Shown: positions 48,193-64,000, counted from the first letter of the stretch. The stretch: 64,000 bases of DNA from Apoderus coryli (GCA_911728435.2 OU452210.1:13392001-13456000), one strand, 5' to 3'. Numbers and translations are program-made. The notes: generated by a model from the sequence alone, not told the origin.

Positions 48193-50679
48193 TTAACATT
48201 TCTTATTGACTTTATTTAAATTAGCAACTTTTTCGATATCTTCCCTCGATATAACATTAAAATCTATAATTGTTAAACTTGGTTCTGGTAATACAACATA
48301 AGTTGTTGGTAGTGGAGAACCACTTCTACAAACTTTTTGTGAAAAACTTTTGGCACTCCATCTTAAATTGTACTGTTCGTTAATTTTATCCAAAGTTCGT
48401 CTTGGGCTTGTATTTCTATAGCTATACGTATAATCTTCAATAGATGTTTCACTGTCGTAATTTATATTTAAATTTTTAAAATGCAGTAATGCTTGAGTTC
48501 GACTTGTAATTGGTGTTCTGTTTCTGTATTTCTGGTTTCTTCTGCGGATTTGATTAATTCTCGAACGTTTTCTTGTATTTCCTACCTCAGAAACTATTTG
48601 TACTGGAATTGCACCAGTATTTTGGTAATATTCCAGGAATGTACGAACTATATTTCTTCCACATCGCATGTCTGAAGATTTTATGGAAAATTTGTTAAGT
48701 AAAATCTGTATGCAGCTCAAATAATTAAATTTATAGAGATCAAAACAAAAGGATACAACTTTCTTCATTATATGGAATAGTAATATCGGAGCCTTTTGAT
48801 TTATATCCAAATATCGATACCTCAAAAGTATAACAATTCACTCTATCGCTCAGTAACTGGCATAAATACCGCCTCGCAGTGCCAATTTTGTTATTATCAG
48901 AATTAAACATTGTATTTTCTGGGATACAATCGTCTGCTAGTGAAGCTAATAATTTTGGAAATAGTATATGTCTTTCATACCTATAAACATCTTCATATGT
49001 ATTGCCATATATAAAACAGCCTTTTAAACTTGAATGAGCATGTAAGTCTAAGACAAAATCTAATTGAAATTCCTGCAAAACAACATAATTCTAGATAAAA
49101 TACGAAGAGCTGTAGCATACTTTCCTTACTTTATTTTTATCTAATACTGTTAACATATCTATCACAGCTTTAATAGTCGGATGACACCATTGATTAGCTA
49201 TATGCCAAGACCTATTCAGATCTTGTCCCATCACAGTACTTCTATAATTTCCCAAAAATACTCCATCAGGATTTATCATTGGAATTACTTTAAATATCAC
49301 ATGTTCTCTTAATATAGAGGCAATTGAATTTGAGCTAATAAGAAATTCTAGTAAGCCTAAAAATGTGAAATTTAAACATAATTCCGGGTCTCATGAAAAA
49401 CTTTGGAAAGTTTGTAAGGGCAAAAGTGATTAGGTTTGATAGACAGGTGAACACTGAGTAATTGCTTTATTTACCTTGACAAACAAAGCTGGCAGGAGAT
49501 TCTCCAGGATGTACTCTAGAAATTATGGCTACCACCCTCCGTTTAGTTTTAGGTTTTGTTTTATCTAATGAACCTATAGTTAATAAATCAACTCTCCTCT
49601 TTTCCTGACAAAACAAAACTAACAAGTTTATCTTAAAATGTGTTTTATCTGAAATAATCTTACCACACTATTTTCTAAAAGTTCTCTAGAAAAATTTGCA
49701 TTAAGATGTCCAGCTTTTTTTTCCAGAATACTTAGACAAGCTTGTAGACGAGAATAGCTATATGGTGGAGACAAAGCAAATTGAAATACATCATCCTCTT
49801 TATCAAATCCAAATGAAAAACTCAAAACATAATGGCCTTGATGGACATTGGATCTTTGATAGAAAACGTGTTCTTTTGGTATTCTTTGCCTGAAATCAAA
49901 GGTCTGCTTCTCTTTAAAGGTCTTGTCGTAAAAAATCATTTGGCAGAAATCTTTACTCTTACCATTTTGGCCTACTAGAAGACTTAACTAAAGGCGTCAT
50001 ATTATCCATAAATAGATTCCTTTCTTTACTAATATTCACAATATTAAATATAACTCGCTAAAACATTTTAGTACTACAAACAAATTTTTTTCAGAGATTT
50101 GTTTAAAAGTATATTACCTGATCTTGTTTTACATTGTCTACAGTAAAATTAAACCAAAATCTTAACCTGGGACTACACGTATCAGGTCGTATGAACAAAT
50201 CATACTCATATTCATTAACCAAATCAACTCTACCTAAGTTACCCGTTTCAAAAGATGCGTCAAAGCATAAATGCCCACGTTTTGCTTTGCCACTATGGCC
50301 TGGAGGGCGCATTATGATTCTGTTTACATTACCGAGGCCGCCTTCACCGTCACTGTCGTCTGAATCTACAAAAGAAATCAAAATTTATTGAACTGACTGA
50401 GATTGGAAATTAAAACTTCTCTTGGTACATATTTATATAATATTACACAATGTAAGCTTTTGTATAAATACTTTCACCACTGATGAGGACGCTCGTAGCT
50501 TCGAAACATGTTTGGTCATAGAGTACCTAATTTATTAAAGTTATTTCGTGGAGTTTCGACTTTTATTTCTCACTAATAACAATTATTATATTACTATTAA
50601 TAATGTGATAATAATTATAATAAGTACCTTCTCTTCTCTGATAAATGCTAGTATGTTGTAAAGGGTCATATTCTCCCAT
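48193..50679 (-). CDS. AGBL4: Cytosolic carboxypeptidase 6 (AGBL4), protein deglutamylase
   Basis: M14-family zinc carboxypeptidase that removes glutamates from polyglutamylated tubulin and other proteins in cytosol, cilia or axons. Eight minus-strand exons: 50679-50628, 50365-50118, 50057-49963, 49889-49664, 49604-49475, 49356-49130, 49072-48757 and 48671-48193. They total 1773 nt, 590 aa, with all phases consistent. The N-domain carries GHLCFDASFETGNLGRVD and EYDLFIRPDTCSPRLRFWF, close to vertebrate CCP6. The catalytic domain has zinc ligands His239 and Glu242 in RVHPGES and His337 in DLHAHS, GQDLNRSW, and the general base Glu410 in YTFEVSIFGY. The extra approximately 90 residues relative to human CCP6 (503 aa) are a basic C-terminal tail (TRKRSRINQIRRRNQ) of unknown role. 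The exon 7 donor AGTT/GTATCC was chosen because it restores EESYMRCGRN. Confidence 0.93.
50366..50627 (-). other. AGBL4 intron 1 containing a PLE-terminal-like repeat
   Basis: A 262-bp intron. On its plus strand it contains CTGATGAGGACGC...GCTTCGAAACATGTTTGGTC and TTATTAAAGTTATTTCGTGG, a signature resembling the hammerhead-bearing ends of Penelope-like elements. Probably a small insertion relic. Confidence 0.5.
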
Positions 50680-51584
50680 TTTCAAAAGTATATCGAATAC
50701 TTCTATTCACATATGGTGGAAACGAGAATACCAAACACAAACTAGTGTAAAATAGCATTATACAAACTGACCCCGAGAAATAAACGCTTCTCTCCACTAT
50801 TTCAGCATGAACTCTTATCGAAAATAGAATCTAGTTAACACGGAATTTCAAGCTTTTGAACATTGCATGGAACTTAAAACTATATGCAATTAAACTTTGT
50901 GAAAAGGTGTTATTTGCCATACTTTCTGACTGGAGAAATTATTATTTCTGCTTGTAGGTATTTTTAGTACTCCCTTGAATTGCAGAAGAAGCGTGATATA
51001 AGAACATGCGAAAGTCTAATTACATAATTTTCTGGTTAATTAACATACATGGTGCACTAAAAATATTTTGGAGATAAACATATTTAGATATGACCATCAG
51101 GATTCGGTCCTGGGAGGCACACACAAATTATTTTGATTCTATGGAAATCATCTGTTCCTCTAATTTTACGTACTGAGTGGGACTTTGAAATTGCTAAGAA
51201 TTCCTTTGTAGATATTTGTCGGAAGAACATCCGATAAAAGACGCTAAAGTTAAGGTATTGTGAAGAGTTTTGCAAAGCGAACGCATGAGATTCAGGAGCT
51301 TTTTTTTATCACAGAATAAAAATAATCAAATTAAATTGATTCTACGAAGATATTTCTTGCAGATGATGAACCCGGGGGAGGTCGAAACAGATATAGATTA
51401 CGGGAATAGTATTGAGTCCACTGAGACCCCAAGATCTCTCTCTGCGTAGATCTAACTAAGGATGTGTCATTGATTCGCTAATCGAAATCATGCAGACCCC
51501 GACTTCTGGACACTGTTAGGCATTTACATTTAATGATGTTTAGTGGTAAATTGTTTTATGCACACCACTGTGCATCCAGAATTA
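50680..51584. other. No gene supported
   Basis: Upstream region of AGBL4, with its promoter expected near 50680-50900 though no core motif stands out. A minus-strand open frame at 51084-51275 has no recognised domain. Confidence 0.45.
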
Positions 51585-52355
51585 GGTAGACCTAAAGCCG
51601 CCATACTCTACAAATTGTTTTCTATCTGAGAGATATGATGAGTCAAAGAGAGTTATTAAGGATTCGCTAATTCCGATCTCTCTCATTTTTCGTTTGATTA
51701 TAGGGTTATTCTTTCGTAGTGATTGATCTGAACAAGTGAATGTGATTATACTGAACTGAATATTTGGCGAAACCGAAAGATCAGCTTTTTTGTGATTGTC
51801 TTTCACTTAACCTCGAAATATTGTGAAAACAACCAAATCTGCTCTGAAAACTGGAAAATTATTTCTTCCATGATATTATTATCCATGTTTTAAACTTTTG
51901 CAATATATTGGTTTGATTCGAAATCATATTCCAATTATTATCTCTCAATATTCAATACTTTTAGAGGTTAACTGTTAACTGAACGAACTAACCGGTACCT
52001 AGAGGTTGATCAGTAAGCGGCAAGGGGGGTAGGAATTTTAATCAGTTTGGTAGAAGTGACCGATGTCGAAAGAATACGCACAATCGTGAATGAACTGACA
52101 ATTTTCAGATTGTTCACTTAGTTCAGTACGAAAGAATAACCCTTATGTTGTGGTGGTTAAGTTTGTCAAATGCTTTCGAAAAGTCTGTGTAAATAACATC
52201 AACTTGTTTGCCGATTGCAGGGGCTCCACTAGGTTTGTCGCCGTTGACCATTTTTTATTTGATTCAATATTTTTTCGTGAAGAATTGATTCGAAGACCTT
52301 TGCGAAATTGAACTGAATAGATATGGGCCGATAATTCGTGATTCTGATTGGGAAA
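51585..52355 (-). pseudogene. Non-LTR reverse transcriptase fragment split by a MITE
   Basis: Minus-strand Jockey-like RT relic, same family as 4827-5561. It begins with TNYRPISIQFNFAKVFESI (about 52355-52290). After a frameshift it gives DVIYTDFSKAFDKLNHHN (about 52195-52145). It is then interrupted by a 442-bp element and resumes with KRKMREIGISESLITLF and YLSDRKQFVEYGGFRS to about 51585. The catalytic FADD box and all later parts are missing. The two sides join exactly if the inserted element plus one 3-bp duplicate is removed, so the RT fragment is older than that insertion. Confidence 0.85.
51702..52143. mobile_element. 442-bp TIR element inserted in the RT relic
   Basis: The ends are inverted repeats: AGGGTTATTCTTTCGTA from 51702 and TACGAAAGAATAACCCT to 52143, 17 bp perfect, with weaker similarity further in (CTGAACA and TGAACA). 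It is flanked by TAT on both sides (51699-51701 and 52144-52146). The interrupted RT reading frame confirms the insertion boundaries. No coding capacity. A 3-bp duplication and a G-rich end suggest a PIF/Harbinger-like MITE, though its usual target is TWA. Confidence 0.85.
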
Positions 52356-55300
52356 AGATTGAAAGTGGTTAAAATATATTATTTTAGATTTTCTAGATTC
52401 TACTGTTTTATCAAATCCTACTATTCTGACCTTTAGAAGTACATAACTTGAAAAAATTATAGGTGTCCTGTATACCAATGCAAACAAACTTTTCTGGGTA
52501 AATTAGGTGTTACCTACGTAAATGTAAAAGCTATTTGTCTAAAAATAGGTCGATCTATATTTTTCCGATTAAAAGTGTTTTCAAAGTGCTTGATAACAAT
52601 CAAACTTTAACCAAAACTCACCTTCCCCAAAGTCTCCCATGTTTCAAATTCAGTAGATATGAATAGATTTTCCGAAAGCTATTAAAAATATCAAACACGC
52701 AACATTCTATACTTCTACAATTGAACCTACTTAACCATAAGAATAGGAATTCCAAATGCACTTTATTTCACAACAGTTTTGTTGTGTACACTAAGAATAA
52801 AGATTATACACTGCTTGATAAAGTTGTACTACTTCCTCTTGTCAATGTTGACATTTTTTTTTGGGAGTTCTGTTTGGTCGATACAGACATTGCATGTTTT
52901 ATAAATTATTTAATTTATTCTGACCTAGTTATGATAAAATGAGACACACAAATGGATTTAGTTTCTAGTTCATTAACTTGTGCAAAATACAATAGAAGAC
53001 CTTTATAACTATTAGATTAGAAAATTAATGGACAAAGTTTTGTAAAACGAAATTAGCTCGTCAAATACGTAGGCTACAAAATTATTAAACATAAATCAAA
53101 ACCGGATTTTCATTTCAAAATGTACCATTTTGGTATAAAAGACTAAGGAACACGAAACTAAAAAGTTCCGAAAGCACAAAATTCTTAAATAAAAAAAATG
53201 TGTAAAACTTGAAAGAACATCCGGAGTAAAACCATTGACATAATTCCAGCATAGAAACTCGGCAAGTTATTCACTTAACAGGGGTTTCAACCCTATTTTA
53301 TTTTCGCAGAGTAGAAATAGCTTCAACTTCAAATTAGTTTAGTAGTGATAGAAATGTTACACGAAGGTACTCTGAAATGATTTGCAAACAGAAATCAGAA
53401 ACACGTTGCTTAATCCAAAATTTATTTTATTTTCCAACATTATTTACAAAACCAGGTCTTTTTTCATAAATTTGTGCATCTACTTATTTGATCTAGTAGA
53501 TTACAGTAATAGTAAGAATTAATTACTTAAATTATTGTACTTGACAAAAGTTTATAGCGTTTTAATTAATTATGTTTTTTATTTAAATAAAAAACCATTT
53601 GTTCTTTAGTGCCTTGTCCATTGGAGATCATCGGAAGCTTTAGATAATCCCACTGTATACAAAACACTGGTTTGGCGCGCTTTGCAGGGGTCCAGATGAA
53701 TATTGTGGCTAGAATAAAATTAATAAAAGGAAATGAATGCGTTCTTTATCGTGTATTTCCAAAAATCTCCAAAAATGTCATCACACTATTTCCAATTTTA
53801 CAAGTCCTTTGCAAGTATTATTAAAATTGCGTACAAATTTCACTTCTACTACCGTGGAAATTGCAGTTTTTTACAGACTGCCCTCGTAGATTCATACTGT
53901 CATGTCCGGAAACTACTATCTTAAGGACTTTAACCCGAATTTCTATTAAATTTAAATATGGTCTGTGTTGGATTAAGAAACAAAATGAAATTTGAATTTC
54001 TGCGAACAAAAAAGCCCTCAGTTTGAAATGCAAATATCTAATTTTAAGACACTGTCTTGCAATCGTGTTTGGGACACCCTGTATAAGTGTTTATATCAGA
54101 GCCTAACAATAATTTGAGGCTTGTTCAAACTTCCAACAACACACTCTATACGTGTATGTACGAGTATACTGGATAGAGTTTGCTAACGATTTGAAGTATC
54201 TAAAGCCCTATAGGTATAAAGCAAAATACCTACCATTTATTATATTGATTTTATATCAGCGCTGCATCCTATCCTGGTGATACATTATATTAAATTGTTC
54301 TATAATGCTCCTAGTACCGAATTTTTGAAAATGTCTGGAAAAATAATCATTGAAATTAAAGAATATATAAAAACAATATCAAGTTTTGTCATAAATATGA
54401 ACAGTAATATTCCATAAAATATTGGTAATGTTTTATGTTCCCCAAATTTGATTTGTATGAATAATATAATCTAATTAATAAATGATATTCATTATGTCAA
54501 AGGCTATTATCAAAATCAGTAAATGGAACGCCACGCCATACATAGAAGGGGAAAAACAACAGCAGTCTTGTCATTAGCATGCTTTATATATCGCTTGTTA
54601 TAATGCTCTAAAAGCTTTCCAAGCCCTGTTGTCAAATCTAATAAGGTTTCGGCGTCTAATCTTTTCACTCTATGTTTCAGCAATATAGAGCAACTAAAAT
54701 CAACATTTTTGGCAGTTCATTATGTCATATAACACAAATCGTCAGTTTCAATTACGCAAGACACCAAGACTTTAGCAGCTTCTTTTTCCAAATAAATTGT
54801 AAATATCCCTCCTCGAATTTTAAAACAAATTTCTCAACCATGTTTGTGTTGCACAATTTTGTTCGTTTCATTAAAAGGTCATGAAGCCTTTGCTCAATAC
54901 ATGATGCTTTATTTAGGAAAGTAGATGCAGAGCACTAGCACTCTCATGATCACCAAAACTAGCAGTTTTCTCTAGATAAAATAGCCACTGAAGATTACAA
55001 AGCAAATCGAATCCACATTTATGTCCTTGCAGTTGGCAACGTAGCCCACAAACGTTGCAGGAGTGCTCTGCTTTTTTTTATTGTGTGTGAGTTACACCGT
55101 TGCCATATTTCTAAACGACTCCTGCTCAATGGATAAATCCAATTGAGGCTGGAAGTTCCGGGTTTATATTTTATTACTATGTTGCCATATTTATAGCGTA
55201 CTAGAAAAAGGTCGTAGTTCATTGAAATTTTAGTCGATATTGAGGGTCGTAATACAGGATTTCCAGCGGTAGTAGATGACGGTTGATGGAAAGGATAGTT

Positions 55301-56229
55301 TCACACCCATATTAGGATTTTAGAAAACTTGAAAATCCAACAGTTTAAAATAGTTATAAATACTATTTATTTTATTATATTCTTTTGAAAACTATATTAG
55401 AACTAAACTTAAGGTGGTGGTTGTATTTAATTTCTGAATAGAATCCTCATACTTATTTCTCGATATACGAGGGTGGTCTCAAAATTTTTCGACTTTTTCT
55501 CAAAATTTATTTTTTCTGTTCATCGGATTGACGGACGGATTGTCCAAATAGTAATTGGCATATTTTTCAACAAAATAGGTAAAAATTTCCATTCCCTGCT
55601 AGGGCAACTTCAGCTTGTGGTATAAAAGAAGTTGCTAATGGTTGGAAGTTATTATCATCGTTTTTGGACCTCTCGAACGTTCCTCATCTCCCGCAGCCAA
55701 GTTATTAAATTCAACTGAACAAAATTACTCTATACTGCATCCAACTCCTCTTTAATTTGCGTAGGAGTATTCCCTTTCAATATTTAATGACTATTAAATA
55801 TTCGATTGAAGTGAACTGCTCGTCGAAAATGGCTAAAATTTTAGTGGGCGGATGTTGATGCATTTTTTCGTATAAGGCATAGGAAATTTTTCAAACCTAC
55901 CTTTGTAAAATAATTCTTTATACACCTCAGTTTTTTAAAATTCAAACAACGCCATTTTATGATTTTTTATTAGTTTTTAGTCTCCCATATTCCTTTTAGA
56001 TTGTTTTAGTAATGAGGCTAATACTGAAGAAGTTCAGATAACAGAAAGGTTAAAGATTATTTTTATTTCAGTGTGCAAATAGTTAGATATAACAAATAAA
56101 TATTATATTTGCAAATCAAGTGAGACAGACAAAGAAAATACACTAAATATTCAATTTTCTTATGACATCGAAGAAATTTTAAAAAATGTAAAATGAGGTA
56201 CATTAGCATGCTCCTGGAATATGGATTAA
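52356..56229. other. No gene supported; scattered transposon ends
   Basis: AT-rich. TTGGGACACCCTGTATAA at about 54070 and TATACGAGGGTGGTCTCAAAA at about 55465 look like right and left termini of mariner/Tc1-type elements, but neither has a convincing partner. Open frames at 52143-52487, 52721-52942, 53733-53924, 54672-54884 and 55019-55222 lack domains, apart from the RT piece already listed. Confidence 0.45.
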
Positions 56230-56460
56230 AAGTGTGTCTAGTTTGGCAATCTCTGGTTGTAGACCCACATCTCCAGCTTCGCATATGAATGGGGGTGGCG
56301 ACGTTGTTTCCTTGCAGCTTCGACCCCCTTTTTTTGCGGCCGCTGCTAGAGGGTTAGATCAGCGCGCGCATCCCATATCGATCCACTATAGAACAACCCC
56401 TGGTTACACCCTTCTATCAAGCGCCATGCAACACCATTTAGTTATTGCACTCTCTGAATA
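56230..56460. other. GC-rich island in AT-rich surroundings
   Basis: About 230 bp with a markedly higher GC content and several CpGs, including GCGGCCGC at 56336-56343 and GATCAGCGCGCGCATC. A 75-aa frame starts at 56234 but has no known domain. Candidates are a promoter or 5'-UTR exon of the downstream ELAV-like gene, or a foreign or transposon fragment. Confidence 0.35.
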
Positions 56461-57696
56461 ACACTTGTGTTACGTTTGGTAGTGTACGTTATGTAATAAT
56501 TGCATAATTAATTAATAATAATTCTACTATTGTGTATATTTGCAATAGTAAAGATATATAAGTTATTTACAAAATTTTATTAACGGTTTTTCATACATAT
56601 ATTAAATATTATTCGGTTTTTAATTAATCTAGTTTATTGGGCTTTAATTATTATATATTATCGTTAGATAATTGATTCTATTTAGTCGTCTTTAAATAAG
56701 TGCAATCTTTATTAGTATATTTGTTTCTAAAAAAAATACTCGTCACTCACTCACTTTTATACAATACTCATTATCACTCTTAAATACTCAGACAAAAAAG
56801 TTCCGCGTATACCTTACATATAAAACATAATTATACAGTTCGAGTAATTTTTGATAAAAATATATCAACTTTTGAACAGACATTCAGCTTCAAATTTTTG
56901 AAGGTAAGTCATACTATTAAATACATTATATTTTTACTTTGTAGAAAAACTAAAAAATATCAAAACCTTACAATAAGCAAAACCTGCTTATTAATCAAAA
57001 TATGTAATTTAGTAGGTACATAGTATAGTATCATTTTTATAAATCAGCAGGAATGTGATATATAGCTGCCCGAATATATTCCTGCGGGTAGTGCGGGGGT
57101 TGAATACACGTATAGGGAGTAACGGATCAATATTAGAGTCGCGTCCGGGGTATAGCTGCTAAACTTAAGGGGTTATTTCTTTATACAGGGTGCACTATAA
57201 CTGAATTACATCAACCCTAATGTTTTATATCGTGAATCTGACTTAAATGAAAGAAATGCGTAAAAGTATTGATTGATTAGTAGAAGGAACTCATTCATCA
57301 TTGTGCAGTGGTAGATATATATATACTCTTGTAAGGGATATGATACAAAACCAAACGAATTTTACGTTGTATTTTATAGTTGGTAGATTGGAATTTTAGG
57401 AATATTTAATTAACATGGGTCGACAAAACATATTTATTGAACGAAATAGTTAAATTTATAATACAAACATTGTAACTATTTAGAATCCCCAATGGGTTTT
57501 TCTATTATCGATTTTAAGCAGTAATGAATTTCTAATATCAAGGTTCTACTACATATTTCATAGGTGCAACTTGTCAGAATTTTGAAATCAAACAAGAAAG
57601 CTCTCTGAAATTAATACAAAAAGAAAACTTACAATTTAGAAACAAGATTTTTTTGACGGTACAATTTTCTAACAATAAAAGAGTCAACTTTTTGTA
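56461..57696. other. No gene supported
   Basis: AT-rich. TTATACAGGGTGCACTATAAC at about 57182 resembles a transposon end. A short GC-richer patch at about 57060-57170 is unexplained. Confidence 0.45.
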
Positions 57697-58078
57697 ATTT
57701 TCTTTTTGCTACAATAGTATTTTCGATTTTTATTTTCAAGAAATGAATACTATTAAAATTTCAGACATGAACAAGTTTGTTTGAATAAGTCTGCTTCACA
57801 AATGGAGTGCTATAATTGCTTAGAATTTCAAATGCCAAACATGTTTCGGAACCTAAACGTTCCATCATCAAATCTTTCAGGAAGTGATTATTGAGATTGT
57901 CTTACTGAACGAACGGTAGGTTTCCGAAACATGTTTGGCATTTGATATTCTAAGCAATTATAGCACTAAATTTGTGAAGCAGACTTATTCAAACAAACTT
58001 GTTCATATCTGAAATTTTAATAGTATTCATTTCTTGAAAATAAAATTCGAAAATACTATTGTAACAAAAAGAATTCGT
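57697..58078. repeat. Large inverted repeat with hammerhead-like loop
   Basis: Arms of about 155-160 bp: left 57697-57857 and right about 57918-58078. Both contain CAATAGTATTTTCGA..TTTATTTTCAAGAAATG, GAACAAGTTTGTTTGAATAAG, GTGCTATAATTGCTTAGAAT and CAAATGCCAAACATGTTTCGG (right arm reverse-complemented), with few mismatches. The loop is about 60 nt. On the minus strand the left arm reads TTGATGAT-GGAAC-loop-GTTCC-GAAACATGTTTGGC; the right arm reads the degenerate equivalent on the plus strand. This arrangement suggests two head-to-head PLE terminal repeats. Confidence 0.85.
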
Positions 58079-63209
<5,131 letters not shown>

Positions 63210-63251
63210 ACCCATATTCACCTTTAAAGATAAAGGCTCCTGGTGAAGAAG
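63210..63251 (+). CDS. Putative 42-nt ELAV microexon (cassette)
   Basis: Acceptor TTTATTTGCAG at 63199-63209 and donor GTACAA at 63252 bound exactly 42 nt. Entering in phase 1 from the KVT exon, it reads DPYSPLKIKAPGEE and leaves in phase 1, so inclusion adds 14 residues inside RRM1 without changing frame and skipping restores the normal KVTGQ junction. It lies inside the intron between the first two RRM1 exons. ELAV genes of insects are known for alternatively spliced microexons. No transcript evidence is available from sequence alone. Confidence 0.6.
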
Positions 63252-63574
63252 GTACAAAATTAGTTTTTTTTTTATATAAAAGAAAAACAAAAAAAATAAC
63301 CAAAAAAATTCTAATGGTAAACTAATTTTTCTTATTGTTATTGCTAACAAAGGTGCCTATGAAAATTTGTCACTTTGATAATATACAGGGTGAGTCTAAA
63401 ATTTCTAGATTGGGGAGAAACCATCGAAATATTTATTGGCTGAATTAGGAACTAAAACTATATAGTTTAAGCAGTGCTGACGATGTCTGGATTGACAGAA
63501 ATGTTTTCTTATAATTCTTAATTTGCTGCTAAAGTAGAAGGGAATATACCGCAACCAACATAAAATACTACATA
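63252..63574 (+). other. ELAV-like intron with a transposon-end-like sequence
   Basis: AT-rich intron. ATATACAGGGTGAGTCTAAAATTTC at about 63381 resembles the left terminus of a CAGGGTG-type DNA transposon. No partner end was seen before 64000. Confidence 0.4.
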
Positions 63575-63861
63575 TTTTTTTTATATTCTTTTCCTTTATT
63601 GGGTTTTAAGGTTCTCTTAAGCAAAAAAAAATGTGTTTTCCCTTTTGAAATATGTTTATTTCATGTCAACTTCCGTACAACGTTTCGGCTTATTCGCCTT
63701 CCTCAGGTACATCTATTTCAACATCGCATGATTCTGTGGACTATACCACTTTTAGTGGTACGGAAGTTGACATGAAATAAACATATTTCAAAAGGGAAAA
63801 CACATTTTTTTTTGCTTAAAAGAACCTTAAAACCCAATAAAGGAAAAGAATATAAAAAAAA
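63575..63861. repeat. Near-perfect inverted repeat (foldback), 104-nt arms
   Basis: The left arm 63575-63678 and right arm 63758-63861 are reverse complements with about one mismatch (TTCTCTTAAGC versus TTCTTTTAAGC). The loop is 79 nt. Motifs include CTTTATTGGGTTTTAAGG and CATGTCAACTTCCGTAC. The loop start carries, on the minus strand, CTGAGGAAGGCGAATAAGCC followed by GAAACGTTGTAC, a hammerhead-like signature. It lies in an intron of the ELAV-like gene, and its high identity implies a recent event. Confidence 0.9.
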
Positions 63862-64000
63862 CTGTAACAAGGTTCAAGAAAAATACATTACTAAAATACT
63901 ACATATTTTATTTTTGTGTTTGAAAACAACTGATTTGAATGTATTTTATCAGATATCTTTTCATGTTTTTAAGTCTAGTGGTTATTTTGGTACTATTTCT
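63862..64000. other. Intronic tail of the window
   Basis: AT-rich sequence after the foldback, presumably still within the ELAV-like intron. Nothing recognisable. Confidence 0.4.

Overview
This window is AT-rich eukaryotic nuclear DNA from an insect. The evidence is spliced genes with GT-AG introns, several only 50-60 bp long, and clear insect or metazoan orthologues (porcupine, RBM5/RBM10, cytosolic carboxypeptidase 6/AGBL4, and an ELAV/Hu gene). There is also a nuclear copy of mitochondrial DNA in the ancestral insect order ND5-trnF-trnE. Many small introns plus abundant mariner, non-LTR and Penelope-like remnants would fit a beetle, but the order is not proven. No bacterial feature, operon or CRISPR array is present.

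Layout. 0-6 kb is transposon territory: a Penelope-like endonuclease remnant, then a structurally complete 2.4-kb DNA transposon (967-3378) with an intact 566-aa intronless ORF and matching terminal inverted repeats, then a broken non-LTR reverse transcriptase. 6-28 kb is almost gene-free. It holds a mitochondrial insertion (about 13.62-14.15 kb), a mariner remnant (17.1-17.4 kb), a non-LTR C-terminal remnant (19.9-20.3 kb) and one copy of a dispersed repeat module (23.8 kb). 28-33.2 kb carries a 171-bp tandem satellite of about 14 monomers with alternating A/B variants. A second small satellite locus (32.35-33.15 kb) shows the satellite to be the inside of a non-autonomous transposable element.

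35.9-50.7 kb is the gene-dense core. porcupine (minus, 7 exons, 456 aa) is followed by two small candidate genes, which converge on each other and are divergent from their outer neighbours. Next are an RBM5/RBM10-type splicing regulator (plus, 11 exons, 866 aa) with a dead Tc1 transposon in its last intron, and AGBL4/CCP6 (minus, 8 exons, 590 aa). All three exon models were assembled by hand from splice sites and reading phase and close perfectly in frame. 51-61 kb is again transposon debris, including an RT fragment interrupted by a 442-bp terminal-inverted-repeat element with a 3-bp target duplication. At 61.39 kb the first coding exon of an ELAV-like gene begins, with a probable 42-nt in-frame microexon at 63.21 kb. 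The rest of that gene lies beyond the window.

The housekeeping genes have no obvious joint pathway: porcupine acylates Wnts in the ER, RBM5/10 regulates splicing, CCP6 trims glutamates from tubulin and other proteins, and ELAV binds neuronal mRNA. The most unusual material is the unclassified DNA transposon, the TE-embedded 171-bp satellite, repeated hammerhead-ribozyme-like CTGANGA...CGAAAC hairpins (two inside large inverted repeats), the mitochondrial insertion with two foldable tRNAs, and the ELAV microexon.
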